Source: Lichenicoccus sp964246745 (GTDB taxonomy: Bacteria; Pseudomonadota; Alphaproteobacteria; Acetobacterales; Acetobacteraceae). Taken from it: DNA of 64,000 bases. Where the stretch lies: assembly GCA_964246745.1 (NCBI GenBank), contig CAXTRK010000005.1, positions 62,001-126,000 on the forward strand, given 5' to 3'. Positions within the stretch are counted from its first letter, which is position 1; each line of letters begins with the position of its first letter. Shown here piece by piece: positions 23,139 through 32,101 of this stretch. Both the position numbers and the translations under genes were made by a program. The notes beneath the pieces are model-generated. The model was not told the DNA's origin, ran no database searches, and saw only the letters and a list, made by a program, of their open reading frames with translations.

Positions 23139-24395
23139 ATGAGCAATACTCTCGATAGTTCAGGTTTTACAACCGTGTGGAATGATAACTTCACACAGGA
23201 TTCCTCATTGAACAGCAGCCTTTTTCCGATCCGATGGGGAGCGGCAAGCGAGTTCTCGTTCGGCGCCAACGGACTGACGCTGACCTCGAACGGCGCTCCC
23301 TCCGGCTTTATGAATTCCGACCAGGGCGCCGGCAAGTCCACCGGGTATGGACTATACCAGGCCACGTTCACCATGCCCCCGGATCAATCCACCGGCGCCT
23401 ATATCTGCCTGTGGCCTTCGACCAACCAGTGGCCTGGTCCCGAGCTAGATTTTGTCGAGCAGCTCAATGGCAAGTCCTATTGCACGGTGCATTGGATGGG
23501 CAGCAACGGCAGCAATCAGTTCCAGTCCTTCTTCTACAATGCCAATCTTGCGCAACCCACGACCGTGGCGCTGGATTGGGAAGCGAACAGCCTCACGTTT
23601 TACGTGAACGGGCGGCAGGTCGTGCAATACCTGGCCGGCGGCGCTGTGCCGATACCGAAGGACTATGCCGACGGCGGCGAGAACGAGTCGTTTGGAATCG
23701 GTAACGTCGGTCCTGCCGGAACCACCATCACGGTTTCCGACCTCAGCTACTCGGTGGCCAGCGCAGGCAGCGCACCGGCGCCTGTGGCACCCGTTCCAAG
23801 TACCACGATCGCGCTTTCCGCTACCGGCAGCGTGCAAGAAGCATCTCCCGGCGCAGGCGTGACCACGGCAGTCACGATCTCGGACCCGGGGCTTAGCGAA
23901 GCCTACGCGCTTGTCATGAACGCGAACAATGTCGCCGAGGAAAACTGGGTCGCCGTCCCGCTCAACAGCGCGGGCCAAGGCACAATGAATATGCATTTCG
24001 AGCAGAGCGGCGACTACGTCCTGGCGGTCAGCAATCCGACGACGCAGACCGACCGAGGCCTGTCGAACCCGATCACCATCACCCACAGCACGCCTGCGAT
24101 CACCAAGCCGATTGCGGTCTCCAATCCGGGTATTCAGTTCGTCAGTCAGCCGGCAAATGGCGCCACGGTGCCGATTACGCTCTCCGATCCCGGTCTGAAG
24201 GAGGTGTACGCCTTTGTGATGAACGCGAAGAACGTGGCCGAGCAGAACTGGATTGCAATCCCGCTCAATGCAGCGGGAACCGCAACGTACGACTTCCATT
24301 TCAAGCATACCGGAGACTATGTGCTGGCCGTGAGCGATCCCGCGACCGGCGCCAACAAGGGCTACTCAGCGTCGGTTGTCCTGGCGCACAATTGA
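23139..24395 (+). CDS. Glycoside hydrolase family 16 protein with two C-terminal repeats
   Basis: 418 residues. Residues ~10-210 form a GH16 beta-jelly-roll with the catalytic pattern E102-L-D104-F-V-E107 (GPELDFVEQ): nucleophile, helper Asp and acid/base Glu. GH16 enzymes hydrolyse or rearrange beta-1,3/1,4-glucans and related polysaccharides. Residues ~225-310 and ~330-418 are two copies of a beta domain, each with SDPGL-x-E-x-YA-x-VMNA-x-NVAE-x-NW and GDYVLAVS. No N-terminal signal peptide is seen, so type I or another leaderless export is possible. It is monocistronic. The exact polysaccharide is unknown. Confidence 0.88.
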   Translation: MSNTLDSSGFTTVWNDNFTQDSSLNSSLFPIRWGAASEFSFGANGLTLTSNGAPSGFMNSDQGAGKSTGYGLYQATFTMPPDQSTGAYICLWPSTNQWPGPELDFVEQLNGKSYCTVHWMGSNGSNQFQSFFYNANLAQPTTVALDWEANSLTFYVNGRQVVQYLAGGAVPIPKDYADGGENESFGIGNVGPAGTTITVSDLSYSVASAGSAPAPVAPVPSTTIALSATGSVQEASPGAGVTTAVTISDPGLSEAYALVMNANNVAEENWVAVPLNSAGQGTMNMHFEQSGDYVLAVSNPTTQTDRGLSNPITITHSTPAITKPIAVSNPGIQFVSQPANGATVPITLSDPGLKEVYAFVMNAKNVAEQNWIAIPLNAAGTATYDFHFKHTGDYVLAVSDPATGANKGYSASVVLAHN

Positions 24396-24404
24396 ACCAG
24401 ACCG

Positions 24405-24430
24405 CGGCGTCGGGGCTTCGAGCCCCGCCG
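24405..24430. terminator. Putative bidirectional terminator hairpin
   Basis: A 7-bp perfect stem CGGGGCT (24411-24417) / AGCCCCG (24421-24427) with a TCG loop, flanked by further GC pairing, lies between the convergent GH16 and fasciclin genes. There is no T-run, so it may need Rho or act as an RNA 3' end. Confidence 0.45.
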
Positions 24431-24439
24431 TGAGCACTC

Positions 24440-25087
24440 TCATCGTGCCGACGACGTGATCACCGTGTCTGTCGGCGCAAGCAAAGACTGAGTGGCGTAG
24501 AGCACGCCGTTGGACTGCGGCACGTCGGCAAGCCAGAGCCGGTTGATGCGGCCCTCGGGATCGCTCAGCAGCAGCTCGCCGGTCGCGGGATCACGTGAGA
24601 CGGTCAGCACATCGCGCCGGTCGAGCGTGATCAGGGCAACCGGCCCGCGCCGCCTGGCGATCATCTGCCGCAGTCTGGTTTCCGTGTAGCGGCCGGGCAC
24701 GATGGTGTAGGCCATCAGCCGGCGCAGCGTGGCACGATGCTTCTGAGAGAACACCAAATCGTCATGGTTGGCGCGCTGCTGTGCCTCCAGCGGCGCGTTG
24801 GGCACCGCGAAGACGGTGAACGGACCGTTCTCGCGCAACAAAGAGAGCAGGCCGGTCTGACGCAAAGCCACTCCGTAATCGGCGAACTCCAGCGAGTCGA
24901 CGATGCTCTGGTCGATAGTGCGGTCGCGAAAGATCGGGTTGTTCGCAAACACGAGATCGTCCGTGCTGCCGCGGATCGGCAGCGGATCCTGTCTGGCGCC
25001 GCTTTCGCAGCCGGCCAGGGACGCCGAGACCGCCAGCCCGAGCAACAGCCGCGCCGCCAGGCGGCCTACGATGCGCGATTGCTCCAT
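24440..25087 (-). CDS. Fasciclin-domain lipoprotein
   Basis: 215 residues. The N-terminus has a basic region, a hydrophobic stretch and the lipobox SLAGC near residue 27, so it is a probable lipoprotein. Residues ~55-210 match a fasciclin/FAS1 domain: TIDQSIVDSLEFADYGVALRQ-like start, GPFTVFAVPNAPLE, LRRLMAYTIVPGRY, and the terminal SNGVLYATQSLL. FAS1 domains mediate adhesion or matrix contacts. It converges with the GH16 gene, and the two may both be surface-polysaccharide related by context. Confidence 0.87.
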   Translation of the reverse strand: MEQSRIVGRLAARLLLGLAVSASLAGCESGARQDPLPIRGSTDDLVFANNPIFRDRTIDQSIVDSLEFADYGVALRQTGLLSLLRENGPFTVFAVPNAPLEAQQRANHDDLVFSQKHRATLRRLMAYTIVPGRYTETRLRQMIARRRGPVALITLDRRDVLTVSRDPATGELLLSDPEGRINRLWLADVPQSNGVLYATQSLLAPTDTVITSSAR

Positions 25088-25163
25088 GCTGCGTCCCTCT
25101 ACGTGCCGTAACGATCACGGGATAGTCGGATCCCGTCGCCCGTGCAATCGCGGCGGCCGCGGC

Positions 25164-25583
25164 TCAGCAGCCGTCGCCGTGCAGCTTCCACGACGAGACC
25201 TTGCCATCGATGACCTCGAACGTGGTCTGACAGCTCTCGCTGTAATAAGTCGGTGGGAAGCCGCCAAAGCCGTAGCCACCGAACCCGTCATAGCCACCAA
25301 AGCCGCCGAACCCGCCACCCCAGCCATAGCCCCCCCATCCCCAACCCCAGCCTGGCGTGCCGGGCGTATAGCCGCTCTCGTTGTCGATATACGCAAGAAA
25401 GTCGTGGCCGCCGGTGGCATAGGTGCGGGTCGGCACCCCGAAGGTGCGCACCACCTCGACCGGAGGTTGGCCGATCATCGAATCGAGCAGACGGCGTTGC
25501 GCGGGACTGGGGCCGGCGCACCCCGCGAGTACAAGCAACGGCAGCGACAGCACGGCAAGCGGGACAAGGCGACGAGTGAACAT
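25164..25583 (-). CDS. Glycine-rich lipoprotein of unknown function
   Basis: 139 residues from ATG 25583; the longer frame to 25622 adds a segment that does not fit a signal peptide. The N-terminus is a lipoprotein signal with LVLAGC. Next comes a SmpA/BamE-like stretch (LLDSMIGQPPVEVVRTFGVPTRTY), a Gly/Trp/Tyr/Phe-rich central tract of about 35 residues, and a C-terminal Cys pair (ESCQTTFEV, HGDGC). The fold resembles small outer-membrane lipoproteins; no function is assigned. Confidence 0.7.
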   Translation of the reverse strand: MFTRRLVPLAVLSLPLLVLAGCAGPSPAQRRLLDSMIGQPPVEVVRTFGVPTRTYATGGHDFLAYIDNESGYTPGTPGWGWGWGGYGWGGGFGGFGGYDGFGGYGFGGFPPTYYSESCQTTFEVIDGKVSSWKLHGDGC

Positions 25584-25701
25584 CAGGCACTCCCGGCGAA
25601 AACACAGCAAGAACAGGGCCAATCAATCGAGACTGCGATATGACAACGCCGTCTGTCGCTGACCAGATCACGCCGCCGTCCTAGCGCGCACTTTTTCGGG
25701 C

Positions 25702-26700
25702 TCAGTGCTCACCGAGCCAGAGGATATCGGCAAGCCGCGGCGCTCCTGTCGCCAGCATCACCAGCCGATCGAAGCCGAGCGCGATGCCGGAACAGGGCGG
25801 CAGGCTCTCCAGCGCCGTCAGCAGCTTCTCGTCGAGCGGCCATCGCAGGTCGGGATCAAGCCGGCCACGGCGCGCACGGTCCGCCAGGAAACGCCGACGC
25901 TGCTCTGACGGGTCGGTCAGCTCCTCGAAGGCATTGGCGAGCTCGAGGCCGCAGGCATACACCTCAAAACGCAAGGCGGCGCGTGGATCGGCAGGGTCGC
26001 GACGCGCCAGCGCCGCCTGGCTCAGCGGCCAATGGGTCAGGAAGGTCGGCACATCGCGGCCGATATGCGGCTCGACATGGCTGAGCAGAAGCCGGAAGAA
26101 CAGGTCCTCCCACGTCTCGCCCGCACGGCGCACGGTGGCGGAGGCGTGCGCCAGCCGGTCCACGTCGTCGCCGGTGGCCAGCAGGTCCACGCCGACATGG
26201 CGGGCAAACGCCTCCTGCATGGTCAGCCGCTCGAACGGCCGGTCGAGCCGGATGGTCGCGCCGCCCCAGGAGACCACGGGCGGCAGGGTCGCGCGCAGCA
26301 GCGCTTCGGTCTCGTCCATCAGCGCCCTGAGATCAGCCCCCGGACGATACCATTCCAGCAGGGTGAACTCCGCGGCATGCAGCGCGCCGCCCTCGCCGTT
26401 GCGCCAGACACGGGCAAACTGGAACATGGCAAGACCGGTGGCCGCCACCAGCCGCTTCATCGCGAATTCCGGACTGGTATGGAGGAACAAAGGCCGCCGG
26501 CCGCCGTCCGGCAGGATGTGCTCGGTGGCGAAGGGCCGCAGATGCACCTCCTCGCCGGGAGTGGCGACCGCATAGGGAGTCTCCACCTCGATCGCGCCGC
26601 GCGCCTCGAAAAAGCAGCGCACCGCGCGGGCCAGCATCGCCCGTCGCCGCAGCAGCGGCAGCCGGTCGGCAATGGAGGCGGCGTCAGGTTGCGTGGGCAT
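25702..26700 (-). CDS. epmA: Elongation factor P--lysine ligase EpmA
   Basis: 332 residues, a class II lysyl-tRNA-synthetase-like enzyme without the anticodon-binding domain. It activates (R)-beta-lysine and attaches it to EF-P. Class II motifs are seen: VETPYAVATPG, FLHTSPEFAMKRL, FQFARVWRNGE, FTLLEWYR near the middle, and the terminal GIALGFDRLVMLATG. It is divergent from epmB, with only 23 bp between the starts. Confidence 0.95.
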   Translation of the reverse strand: MPTQPDAASIADRLPLLRRRAMLARAVRCFFEARGAIEVETPYAVATPGEEVHLRPFATEHILPDGGRRPLFLHTSPEFAMKRLVAATGLAMFQFARVWRNGEGGALHAAEFTLLEWYRPGADLRALMDETEALLRATLPPVVSWGGATIRLDRPFERLTMQEAFARHVGVDLLATGDDVDRLAHASATVRRAGETWEDLFFRLLLSHVEPHIGRDVPTFLTHWPLSQAALARRDPADPRAALRFEVYACGLELANAFEELTDPSEQRRRFLADRARRGRLDPDLRWPLDEKLLTALESLPPCSGIALGFDRLVMLATGAPRLADILWLGEH

Positions 26701-26723
26701 GATCCCGGCAGTACAGCGCGGGC

Positions 26724-27761
26724 ATGGCGGACGGCAACATACGTGACACTGACGGACTGATCCGCGCCGGCCTTGTCCAGGAGGCGGACCGCGCGGCGCT
26801 CGACGCCGTGGCCGCGCGCTATGCGACGCTGATCCCGACAGCGTTCCTCGATCTGATCGAGCGCGCGGACGATCCGATCGCGCGGCAGGTGGTGCCGCAC
26901 GCCGACGAGACGGTCGCGGCCCCGCACGAGCGCCGCGATCCGATCGGCGACGAGGCGTTCTCGCCGCTGCCCGGCATCGTGCATCGCTACGCCGACCGCG
27001 TGCTGCTGAAACCCCTGCTCATCTGCCCGCTCTACTGCCGGTTCTGCTTCCGCCGCGAGCATGTCGGCCAGGGATCGGGCCTGCTCGACGAGGCGGCGCT
27101 GGCGCGTGCGCTCGCGTGGATTGCGCAGCACCCCGCCATTGGCGAGGTGATCCTGACCGGCGGCGATCCGCTGATGCTGTCGCCGCGACGGTTGCGGGCC
27201 ATCATCGCATCGCTCAACGACATCGCGCACGTGCACACCATACGCATCCACAGCCGCGTTCCGGTGGCCGATCCGGCGCGGCTCGACGAACGGCTCGCCG
27301 ACGCGTTCGAGACGCCCAAGGCGATGTGGCTGGTGCTGCATGCCAACCACGCACGCGAAATCACGCCCGAGGCGATCGCGTCGCTCCGCCGCGTGCAGGC
27401 GCGCGCCGTGCCGGTGCTCGGCCAGTCGGTGCTGCTGCGCGGCGTCAACGACAGCGTGGCGTCGCTCGAGACGCTGCTGCGCGCCATGGTCGCCGCACGC
27501 ATCAAACCTTATTACCTGCATCAGCTCGACGCCGCTCCCGGCACCGAGCGCTTCAGGGTGCCGATCGAGGAGGGACAAAAGCTGCTCGCCGCCTTGCGCG
27601 GACGCATGACCGGCCTCGCCTGGCCGACCTACGTGCTCGACATTCCAGGCGGCCATGGCAAGGTGCCGATCGGGCCCGAGTATCTGGACAGGGCGGCGGG
27701 CCTGGTTCGTGATCCGTCCGGCGCGAGCCACGCGCTTGCCCACGCGGCCTCCAGCGGATAG
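26724..27761 (+). CDS. epmB: EF-P beta-lysylation protein EpmB (lysine 2,3-aminomutase family)
   Basis: 345 residues, radical SAM. The [4Fe-4S] motif is CPLYCRFC with Cys101, Cys105 and Cys108. EVILTGGDPLM and IRIHSRVPV follow, as in lysine 2,3-aminomutases; a PLP lysine is expected in the C-terminal part (DIPGGHGKVP). It makes (R)-beta-lysine for EF-P modification. It is followed 31 bp later by efp, so enzyme and target are co-transcribed. No EpmC hydroxylase gene is present in the window. Confidence 0.95.
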   Translation: MADGNIRDTDGLIRAGLVQEADRAALDAVAARYATLIPTAFLDLIERADDPIARQVVPHADETVAAPHERRDPIGDEAFSPLPGIVHRYADRVLLKPLLICPLYCRFCFRREHVGQGSGLLDEAALARALAWIAQHPAIGEVILTGGDPLMLSPRRLRAIIASLNDIAHVHTIRIHSRVPVADPARLDERLADAFETPKAMWLVLHANHAREITPEAIASLRRVQARAVPVLGQSVLLRGVNDSVASLETLLRAMVAARIKPYYLHQLDAAPGTERFRVPIEEGQKLLAALRGRMTGLAWPTYVLDIPGGHGKVPIGPEYLDRAAGLVRDPSGASHALAHAASSG

Positions 27762-27792
27762 AAGCCCGCCTTCTTCCGGATAGAGTTGAGAG

Positions 27793-28359
27793 ATGAAGCA
27801 GCAGGCCAACCTGATCAGGGCCGGACAGGTCATCGAGCATGACGGCAGGCGCTGGACCGTGCTCAAGCAGCAGATCATCACGCCTGGCAAGGGCGGCGCC
27901 TTCATCCAGGTCGAAATGCGCGACCTCAAGACCGGCAACAAGACCAACGAACGCTGGCGCACCGCCGACACCATCGAGCGGCTGATGACCGAACAGAAGG
28001 AATACACCTATTCCTACACGGACGGCGACAACCTGGTGCTCATGGACCCGGAGACCTTCGACCAGGCGATGATCCCGGCGGCGATCCTTGGCGACGGCGT
28101 GGCCTTCCTGCAGGACAACATGGAGATCGTCGTAGATCTGGTCGAAGGCGATCCCGTCGGCATCAACCTGCCCCCGCACGTGACGCTGGAAATCATCGAA
28201 GCCGATCCCGTGGTCAAAGGTCAGACCGCCACCTCCTCTTACAAGCCGGCCAAGCTGTCCAACGGGGTGAAGACCATGGTGCCGCCGTTTATCGAGAGCG
28301 GCGAGCGGATCGTGGTGCGCACTGAAGACGCGAGCTACGTCGAACGCGCCAAGGGCTGA
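27793..28359 (+). CDS. efp: Translation elongation factor P
   Basis: 188 residues, normal length. It rescues ribosomes stalled at polyproline. The N-terminal KOW-like domain carries the modifiable lysine K33 in TPGKGGAF, matching the adjacent epmA/epmB genes; two OB-fold domains follow. The C-terminal TSSYKPAKLSNGVKTMVPPF is characteristic. The downstream inositol monophosphatase gene begins 6 bp after the stop. Confidence 0.97.
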   Translation: MKQQANLIRAGQVIEHDGRRWTVLKQQIITPGKGGAFIQVEMRDLKTGNKTNERWRTADTIERLMTEQKEYTYSYTDGDNLVLMDPETFDQAMIPAAILGDGVAFLQDNMEIVVDLVEGDPVGINLPPHVTLEIIEADPVVKGQTATSSYKPAKLSNGVKTMVPPFIESGERIVVRTEDASYVERAKG

Positions 28360-28365
28360 GCGGCC

Positions 28366-29190
28366 ATGCAGCAGCGCTTGTCGCCGCACATGACGGTCAT
28401 GCAGAACGCCGCCCTGAAGGCGTCGAAGCGGCTGCTGCGCGACTTCAACGAGGTCGAGCAGCTTCAAGTCAGCGTCAAGGGACCCTCCGACTTCGTCAGC
28501 CAGGCGGACTTGCGCGCCGAGGCCACGATCCGCGAAGAACTGGCACGCGCACGCCCTGGCTATGCGATGCTTCTGGAGGAGAGCGGCGAGCATGGCTCGG
28601 CCAATTGGGCCTGGCGCTGGGTGGTGGACCCGCTCGACGGCACCACCAACTTCCTGCATGGCATGCCGCATTGGGCGATCAGCATCGGCTTGCAGAAGCG
28701 GCTGGCCGATGGCGGCGCGGAGATCGTGGCGGGCATGGTCTATAATCCGGCCGCGAACGAGATGTTCTGGGCGGAAAAGGGCGGCGGCGCCTTTCTGAAT
28801 GATCGTCGGCTGCGCGTCTCCGCGCGACGAGAGCTGTCGGACGCGGTGTTCGCGACCGGCATTCCGTTCGCGGCCGTCACCCCGCAGCGGCGTCTGCACT
28901 TCGCGCGCACGCTTGGCGCGCTGATGCCGCAGGTAGCAGGCATACGTCGCTTCGGCGCCGCCGCCCTTGACCTCACCTGGGTCGCCGCCGGACGGTTCGA
29001 CGGCTACTGGGAGCTTGGCGTCAGAGCGTGGGATTGCGCCGCCGGCCTGCTGATCGTGCGCGAGGCGGGCGGATTCGCCACCGACCCTTCCGGCGCGGAC
29101 CAGCACGCGCTGGCGGTCGAGTGCGATGTCGTCGCCTGCAATGCCGGCCTGCACGGCAAGCTGCGTGAGATTGTCGCCGCGGGTCTCTGA
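28366..29190 (+). CDS. Inositol monophosphatase family protein
   Basis: 274 residues. Mg2+-dependent phosphatase fold with WVVDPLDGTTNF (metal site), an EES Glu upstream, and the second motif WDCAAGLLIVREAGG. The family (SuhB type) dephosphorylates inositol monophosphates and related sugars and in some bacteria also binds RNA polymerase or ribosomal RNA complexes; which applies is unknown. It follows efp by 6 bp. ATG 28366 is used; M9 and M12 are alternatives. Confidence 0.93.
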   Translation: MQQRLSPHMTVMQNAALKASKRLLRDFNEVEQLQVSVKGPSDFVSQADLRAEATIREELARARPGYAMLLEESGEHGSANWAWRWVVDPLDGTTNFLHGMPHWAISIGLQKRLADGGAEIVAGMVYNPAANEMFWAEKGGGAFLNDRRLRVSARRELSDAVFATGIPFAAVTPQRRLHFARTLGALMPQVAGIRRFGAAALDLTWVAAGRFDGYWELGVRAWDCAAGLLIVREAGGFATDPSGADQHALAVECDVVACNAGLHGKLREIVAAGL

Positions 29191-29249
29191 GCGGAGCGGG
29201 TTACGGATCGGCTGGTAGAATCTGACGATCCTGCTAGGTTGCCGCGCCG

Positions 29250-29927
29250 ATGCGTCATTTTTTTGCACTCTCCGCCACGGCATTGCTCCTGTCGACCACG
29301 GTCGCAGCCGCGCAGACTGGACCCAACCAGAATGCGCTGGAGGCGCTGGGACCGGCGCGGCATGCGCATCACGCGAGGGCTCGCTCCTCTCATCATGTCC
29401 GTCACCGTCATGCGGCGGCGAGGCCGCAACCGGCCACGGCGCCGGTCGCCGCCAAGTTGCCCGCCATTCCAGCGGCTCCGCCGCCGCCGCCGGTGATCGC
29501 CCCGGTAGTCGATGTGCCGCTGCATCCTCTGCCCCCGCCGCCGCCAGTTGCGGTCGTGGCCAAGGCCGACGGCCACGCCAGTCCGATCGCCGGCGGCGCC
29601 CGGATCACCTTTGGCCCCGGCAGCGCCGACCTCAATGCCGAGACCATGCAGGCGCTGCAGAGTTTCGCCGCGACGCTCAAGGCCGATCCCGCCGGGCGCG
29701 CGCTGATCGACGCCTATTGCAGCGGCACGCCGGACGATCCCTCCACGCCGCGGCGGATTTCACTCGAGCGCGGCCTTGCCGCACGCGCCGTTCTGATCCA
29801 TGCCGGCATTCCCTCGACCCGGATCTATGTCCGCGCCATCGGTCAACCTCCTGAGGGCGGCGGGCCGCAAAACCGGGTTGACCTCACCCGCTCCGACAGC
29901 ACGCAACAGACGGCAGCAGCGCAATGA
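29250..29927 (+). CDS. Periplasmic OmpA-like domain protein
   Basis: 225 residues. Signal peptide with AAAQT cleavage near residue 22; His/Arg- and Pro-rich linker (residues ~35-105); C-terminal OmpA-like domain (ITFGPGSADLNAETMQALQ, SLERGLAARAVLIHAGIPS, QNRVDLT) that would bind peptidoglycan. It overlaps the MotA-like gene by 4 bp (ATGA), so the three genes 29250-32049 form one operon. Confidence 0.85.
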   Translation: MRHFFALSATALLLSTTVAAAQTGPNQNALEALGPARHAHHARARSSHHVRHRHAAARPQPATAPVAAKLPAIPAAPPPPPVIAPVVDVPLHPLPPPPPVAVVAKADGHASPIAGGARITFGPGSADLNAETMQALQSFAATLKADPAGRALIDAYCSGTPDDPSTPRRISLERGLAARAVLIHAGIPSTRIYVRAIGQPPEGGGPQNRVDLTRSDSTQQTAAAQ

Positions 29928-31069
29928 CCCGCCCCACCACCTATTTCGTGCGTATGCTGATCTTCCTGCTGGCGATCGCCGCGGTGTGCGCAGCCCTCAG
30001 GAAGACGCTCTATGCCGCCTTCGAGAACAACCCGCTGCTGGACGGGCTGATCCTCGGCGTGCTGGCGCTCGGCATCATCTGGAACCTGATCATGGTGCTT
30101 CGGCTCACGCCCGAGGTGCGCTGGCTGGAGACGCTGCGCCACCCGCGCGCGGGCCTGGCGCCGCCCTCGCCGCCACGCCTGCTGGCGCCGATGGCCTCGA
30201 TGATCGCCGCGCGCAACCGCGCCGACCGGCTGACCTTGTCGACGCCGGCGATGCGCTCGCTGCTCGACAGCCTGTCCTCGCGTCTGGACGAAAGCCGCGA
30301 GCTGTCGCGCTACATGACCGGCCTGCTGATCTTCCTCGGCCTGCTCGGCACCTTCTATGGATTGCTGCTGACGGTCAGCTCGATCTCCGAGGTGATCGCC
30401 AACCTGTCGATCGGCAATGGCGAGGTCGGACAGATGTTCGATCAGCTCAAGAGCGGTCTCGCGCGTCCGCTGCACGGCATGGGCACCGCCTTCTCGGGCT
30501 CGATGTTCGGCCTCGCCGGCGCCCTGGTGCTGGGTTTCCTCGATCTTACCGCGGGACAGGCGCAGAACCGCTTCTTCAATGAGCTGGAGGAGTGGCTCGC
30601 CGGGATTACCCGGTTTTCGGGTGGCTTCGTCGGTGAAGGCGAGCAGCCGGTGCCGGCTTACGTGCAGGCGCTGCTGGAACAGACCGCGGAGAACCTGGAC
30701 GGGCTGCAATCGGTGCTCTCGCGCGGCGAGGAGAACCGCTCGCTGCACACCGACAGCCTGAACGCGCTGGTCGAGCGCATGTCCGAACTGACCGAGATGA
30801 TGCGGCTCAACCAGCAGCTCATGCAGCGCGTCGCCGAAGGCCAGGCGGCGATGGCGCCGGCGCTTCGCCGTCTCGCCGAACAGACCGACAACACGGGCGT
30901 CGGCGGCAGCGACACGCGCGAGCATATGCGCAACATCGAGCGGCTGCTCGGCCGCGTGCTGCATGAAAACGAGCAGGGACGCGCGCAGACCACCACCGAC
31001 ATACGCGGCGATTTGCGTCTGCTGACGCGGACCTTGGCCGCTCTCGGCAGCAGCGGCAACGCGGCGTGA
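29924..31069 (+). CDS. MotA/TolQ/ExbB-type proton channel protein
   Basis: 381 residues. Four hydrophobic helices: two near the N-terminus, then FLGLLGTFYGLLLTV and GMGTAFSGSMFGLAGALVLGFL, the two conserved MotA/ExbB channel helices. A long C-terminal region (from ~250) is helical and charged. With the MotB-like partner encoded next it would form an ion-driven stator-like complex in the inner membrane. No flagellar or Tol genes are nearby. It overlaps both neighbours by 4 bp. Confidence 0.88.
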   Translation: MTRPTTYFVRMLIFLLAIAAVCAALRKTLYAAFENNPLLDGLILGVLALGIIWNLIMVLRLTPEVRWLETLRHPRAGLAPPSPPRLLAPMASMIAARNRADRLTLSTPAMRSLLDSLSSRLDESRELSRYMTGLLIFLGLLGTFYGLLLTVSSISEVIANLSIGNGEVGQMFDQLKSGLARPLHGMGTAFSGSMFGLAGALVLGFLDLTAGQAQNRFFNELEEWLAGITRFSGGFVGEGEQPVPAYVQALLEQTAENLDGLQSVLSRGEENRSLHTDSLNALVERMSELTEMMRLNQQLMQRVAEGQAAMAPALRRLAEQTDNTGVGGSDTREHMRNIERLLGRVLHENEQGRAQTTTDIRGDLRLLTRTLAALGSSGNAA

Positions 31070-32049
31070 GAGGCCGCGGCAGGAGCCAGCGAGGCGGTCT
31101 CGACGCCTGGCCAGGCTATGTGGACGCGCTGTCCACTCTGCTCATGGTCATCATCTTCGTACTGCTGGTGTTCGTGCTGGCGCAAGCCTTCCTGTCGGTG
31201 GCGTTGAACGGACGCGAGCATGTGCTGGACCGTCTGCAACAGCAGATGGCGCGGCTGACCGAGATGCTGTCGCTTGAGCGCGCCAAGACGCATGACCTCG
31301 GCCTGTCGGTCGCGACGCTCACGGCGCAGCGCAACAGGACGCTGGCGGAAAAGCAGTCGCTGAGCGCCACCGTGGCCACGGAAAAAAGCGCGCTCGCGTC
31401 GCAATCCAAGCTGAGCGCCGACGCGCAGGCGCAGGTCGATCTGCTCAATCAGCAGTTGGCGCAACTGGAGCAGCAACTTGCCGCCATCACCCAGGCGCTG
31501 GATATCTCCCAGACCAGCCTCAAGGCGAGCAACGCCAAGGTCAGCGATCTCGGCAACAAGCTGAACATCGCTCTTGCCGACAAGGTCGAAGTGCTGAAGC
31601 GCTACCGTTCGGAATTCTTCGGCCGCCTGCGTCAGGTGTTGGCGAACCAGCCCGGCATACGCATCGTCGGCGACCGCTTTGTCTTCCAGAGCGAGGTGCT
31701 GTTCCCGATTGGCAGCGCGCAGATTTCCGGTCCGGGCGCCGATGAGATGAAGAAACTGGCGGCGACCCTGAAGCAGATCGCAAGCGAAATTCCGCCTGAC
31801 CTGAACTGGATCCTGCGTGTCGACGGCCACGCCGACAGCCAGCCGATCACCGGAGGCAAGTTCACCGACAATTGGCAGTTGTCCGCGGCGCGCGCCATCG
31901 CCGTGGTCAAGCTGCTGATCGCGCAAGGCGTGCCGCCGCAACATCTCGCCGCGACCGCCTTTTCCGACTTCCAGCCGATCGATGCCGCGCGCACGCCGCA
32001 AGCCTACGCCAAGAACCGACGGATCGAGCTGCGCCTGACCAACCGTTGA
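31066..32049 (+). CDS. MotB-like peptidoglycan-binding protein
   Basis: 327 residues. A single N-terminal transmembrane helix (LLMVIIFVLLVFVLAQAFL) is preceded by the proton-path-type Asp in GYVDALSTLL. A coiled coil follows (about 55-175, with LNQQLAQLEQQLAAITQAL), then a C-terminal OmpA/MotB domain (VDGHADSQPI, NWQLSAARAIAVVKLLI, NRRIELRLT). The GTG start overlaps the MotA-like gene. It is the inferred partner of the channel protein. The long coiled coil exceeds that of typical MotB. Confidence 0.9.
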   Translation: MRGRGRSQRGGLDAWPGYVDALSTLLMVIIFVLLVFVLAQAFLSVALNGREHVLDRLQQQMARLTEMLSLERAKTHDLGLSVATLTAQRNRTLAEKQSLSATVATEKSALASQSKLSADAQAQVDLLNQQLAQLEQQLAAITQALDISQTSLKASNAKVSDLGNKLNIALADKVEVLKRYRSEFFGRLRQVLANQPGIRIVGDRFVFQSEVLFPIGSAQISGPGADEMKKLAATLKQIASEIPPDLNWILRVDGHADSQPITGGKFTDNWQLSAARAIAVVKLLIAQGVPPQHLAATAFSDFQPIDAARTPQAYAKNRRIELRLTNR

Positions 32050-32101
32050 GCTGTTGACACCCGGATGCGGCACAAAGACGATGGTGATGTGACGTTCGCC
32101 G

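Noticed and set aside
27553..29283. 576-codon minus-strand ORF across efp and the inositol monophosphatase gene
   Set aside because: Shadow of two clear plus-strand genes, with no family character.
29924..32049. Zorya anti-phage system (ZorA/ZorB)
   Set aside because: MotA/MotB-like genes are present, but no ZorC, ZorD or ZorE-type helicase/nuclease gene is adjacent, and the OmpA gene and efp context point to an envelope function.
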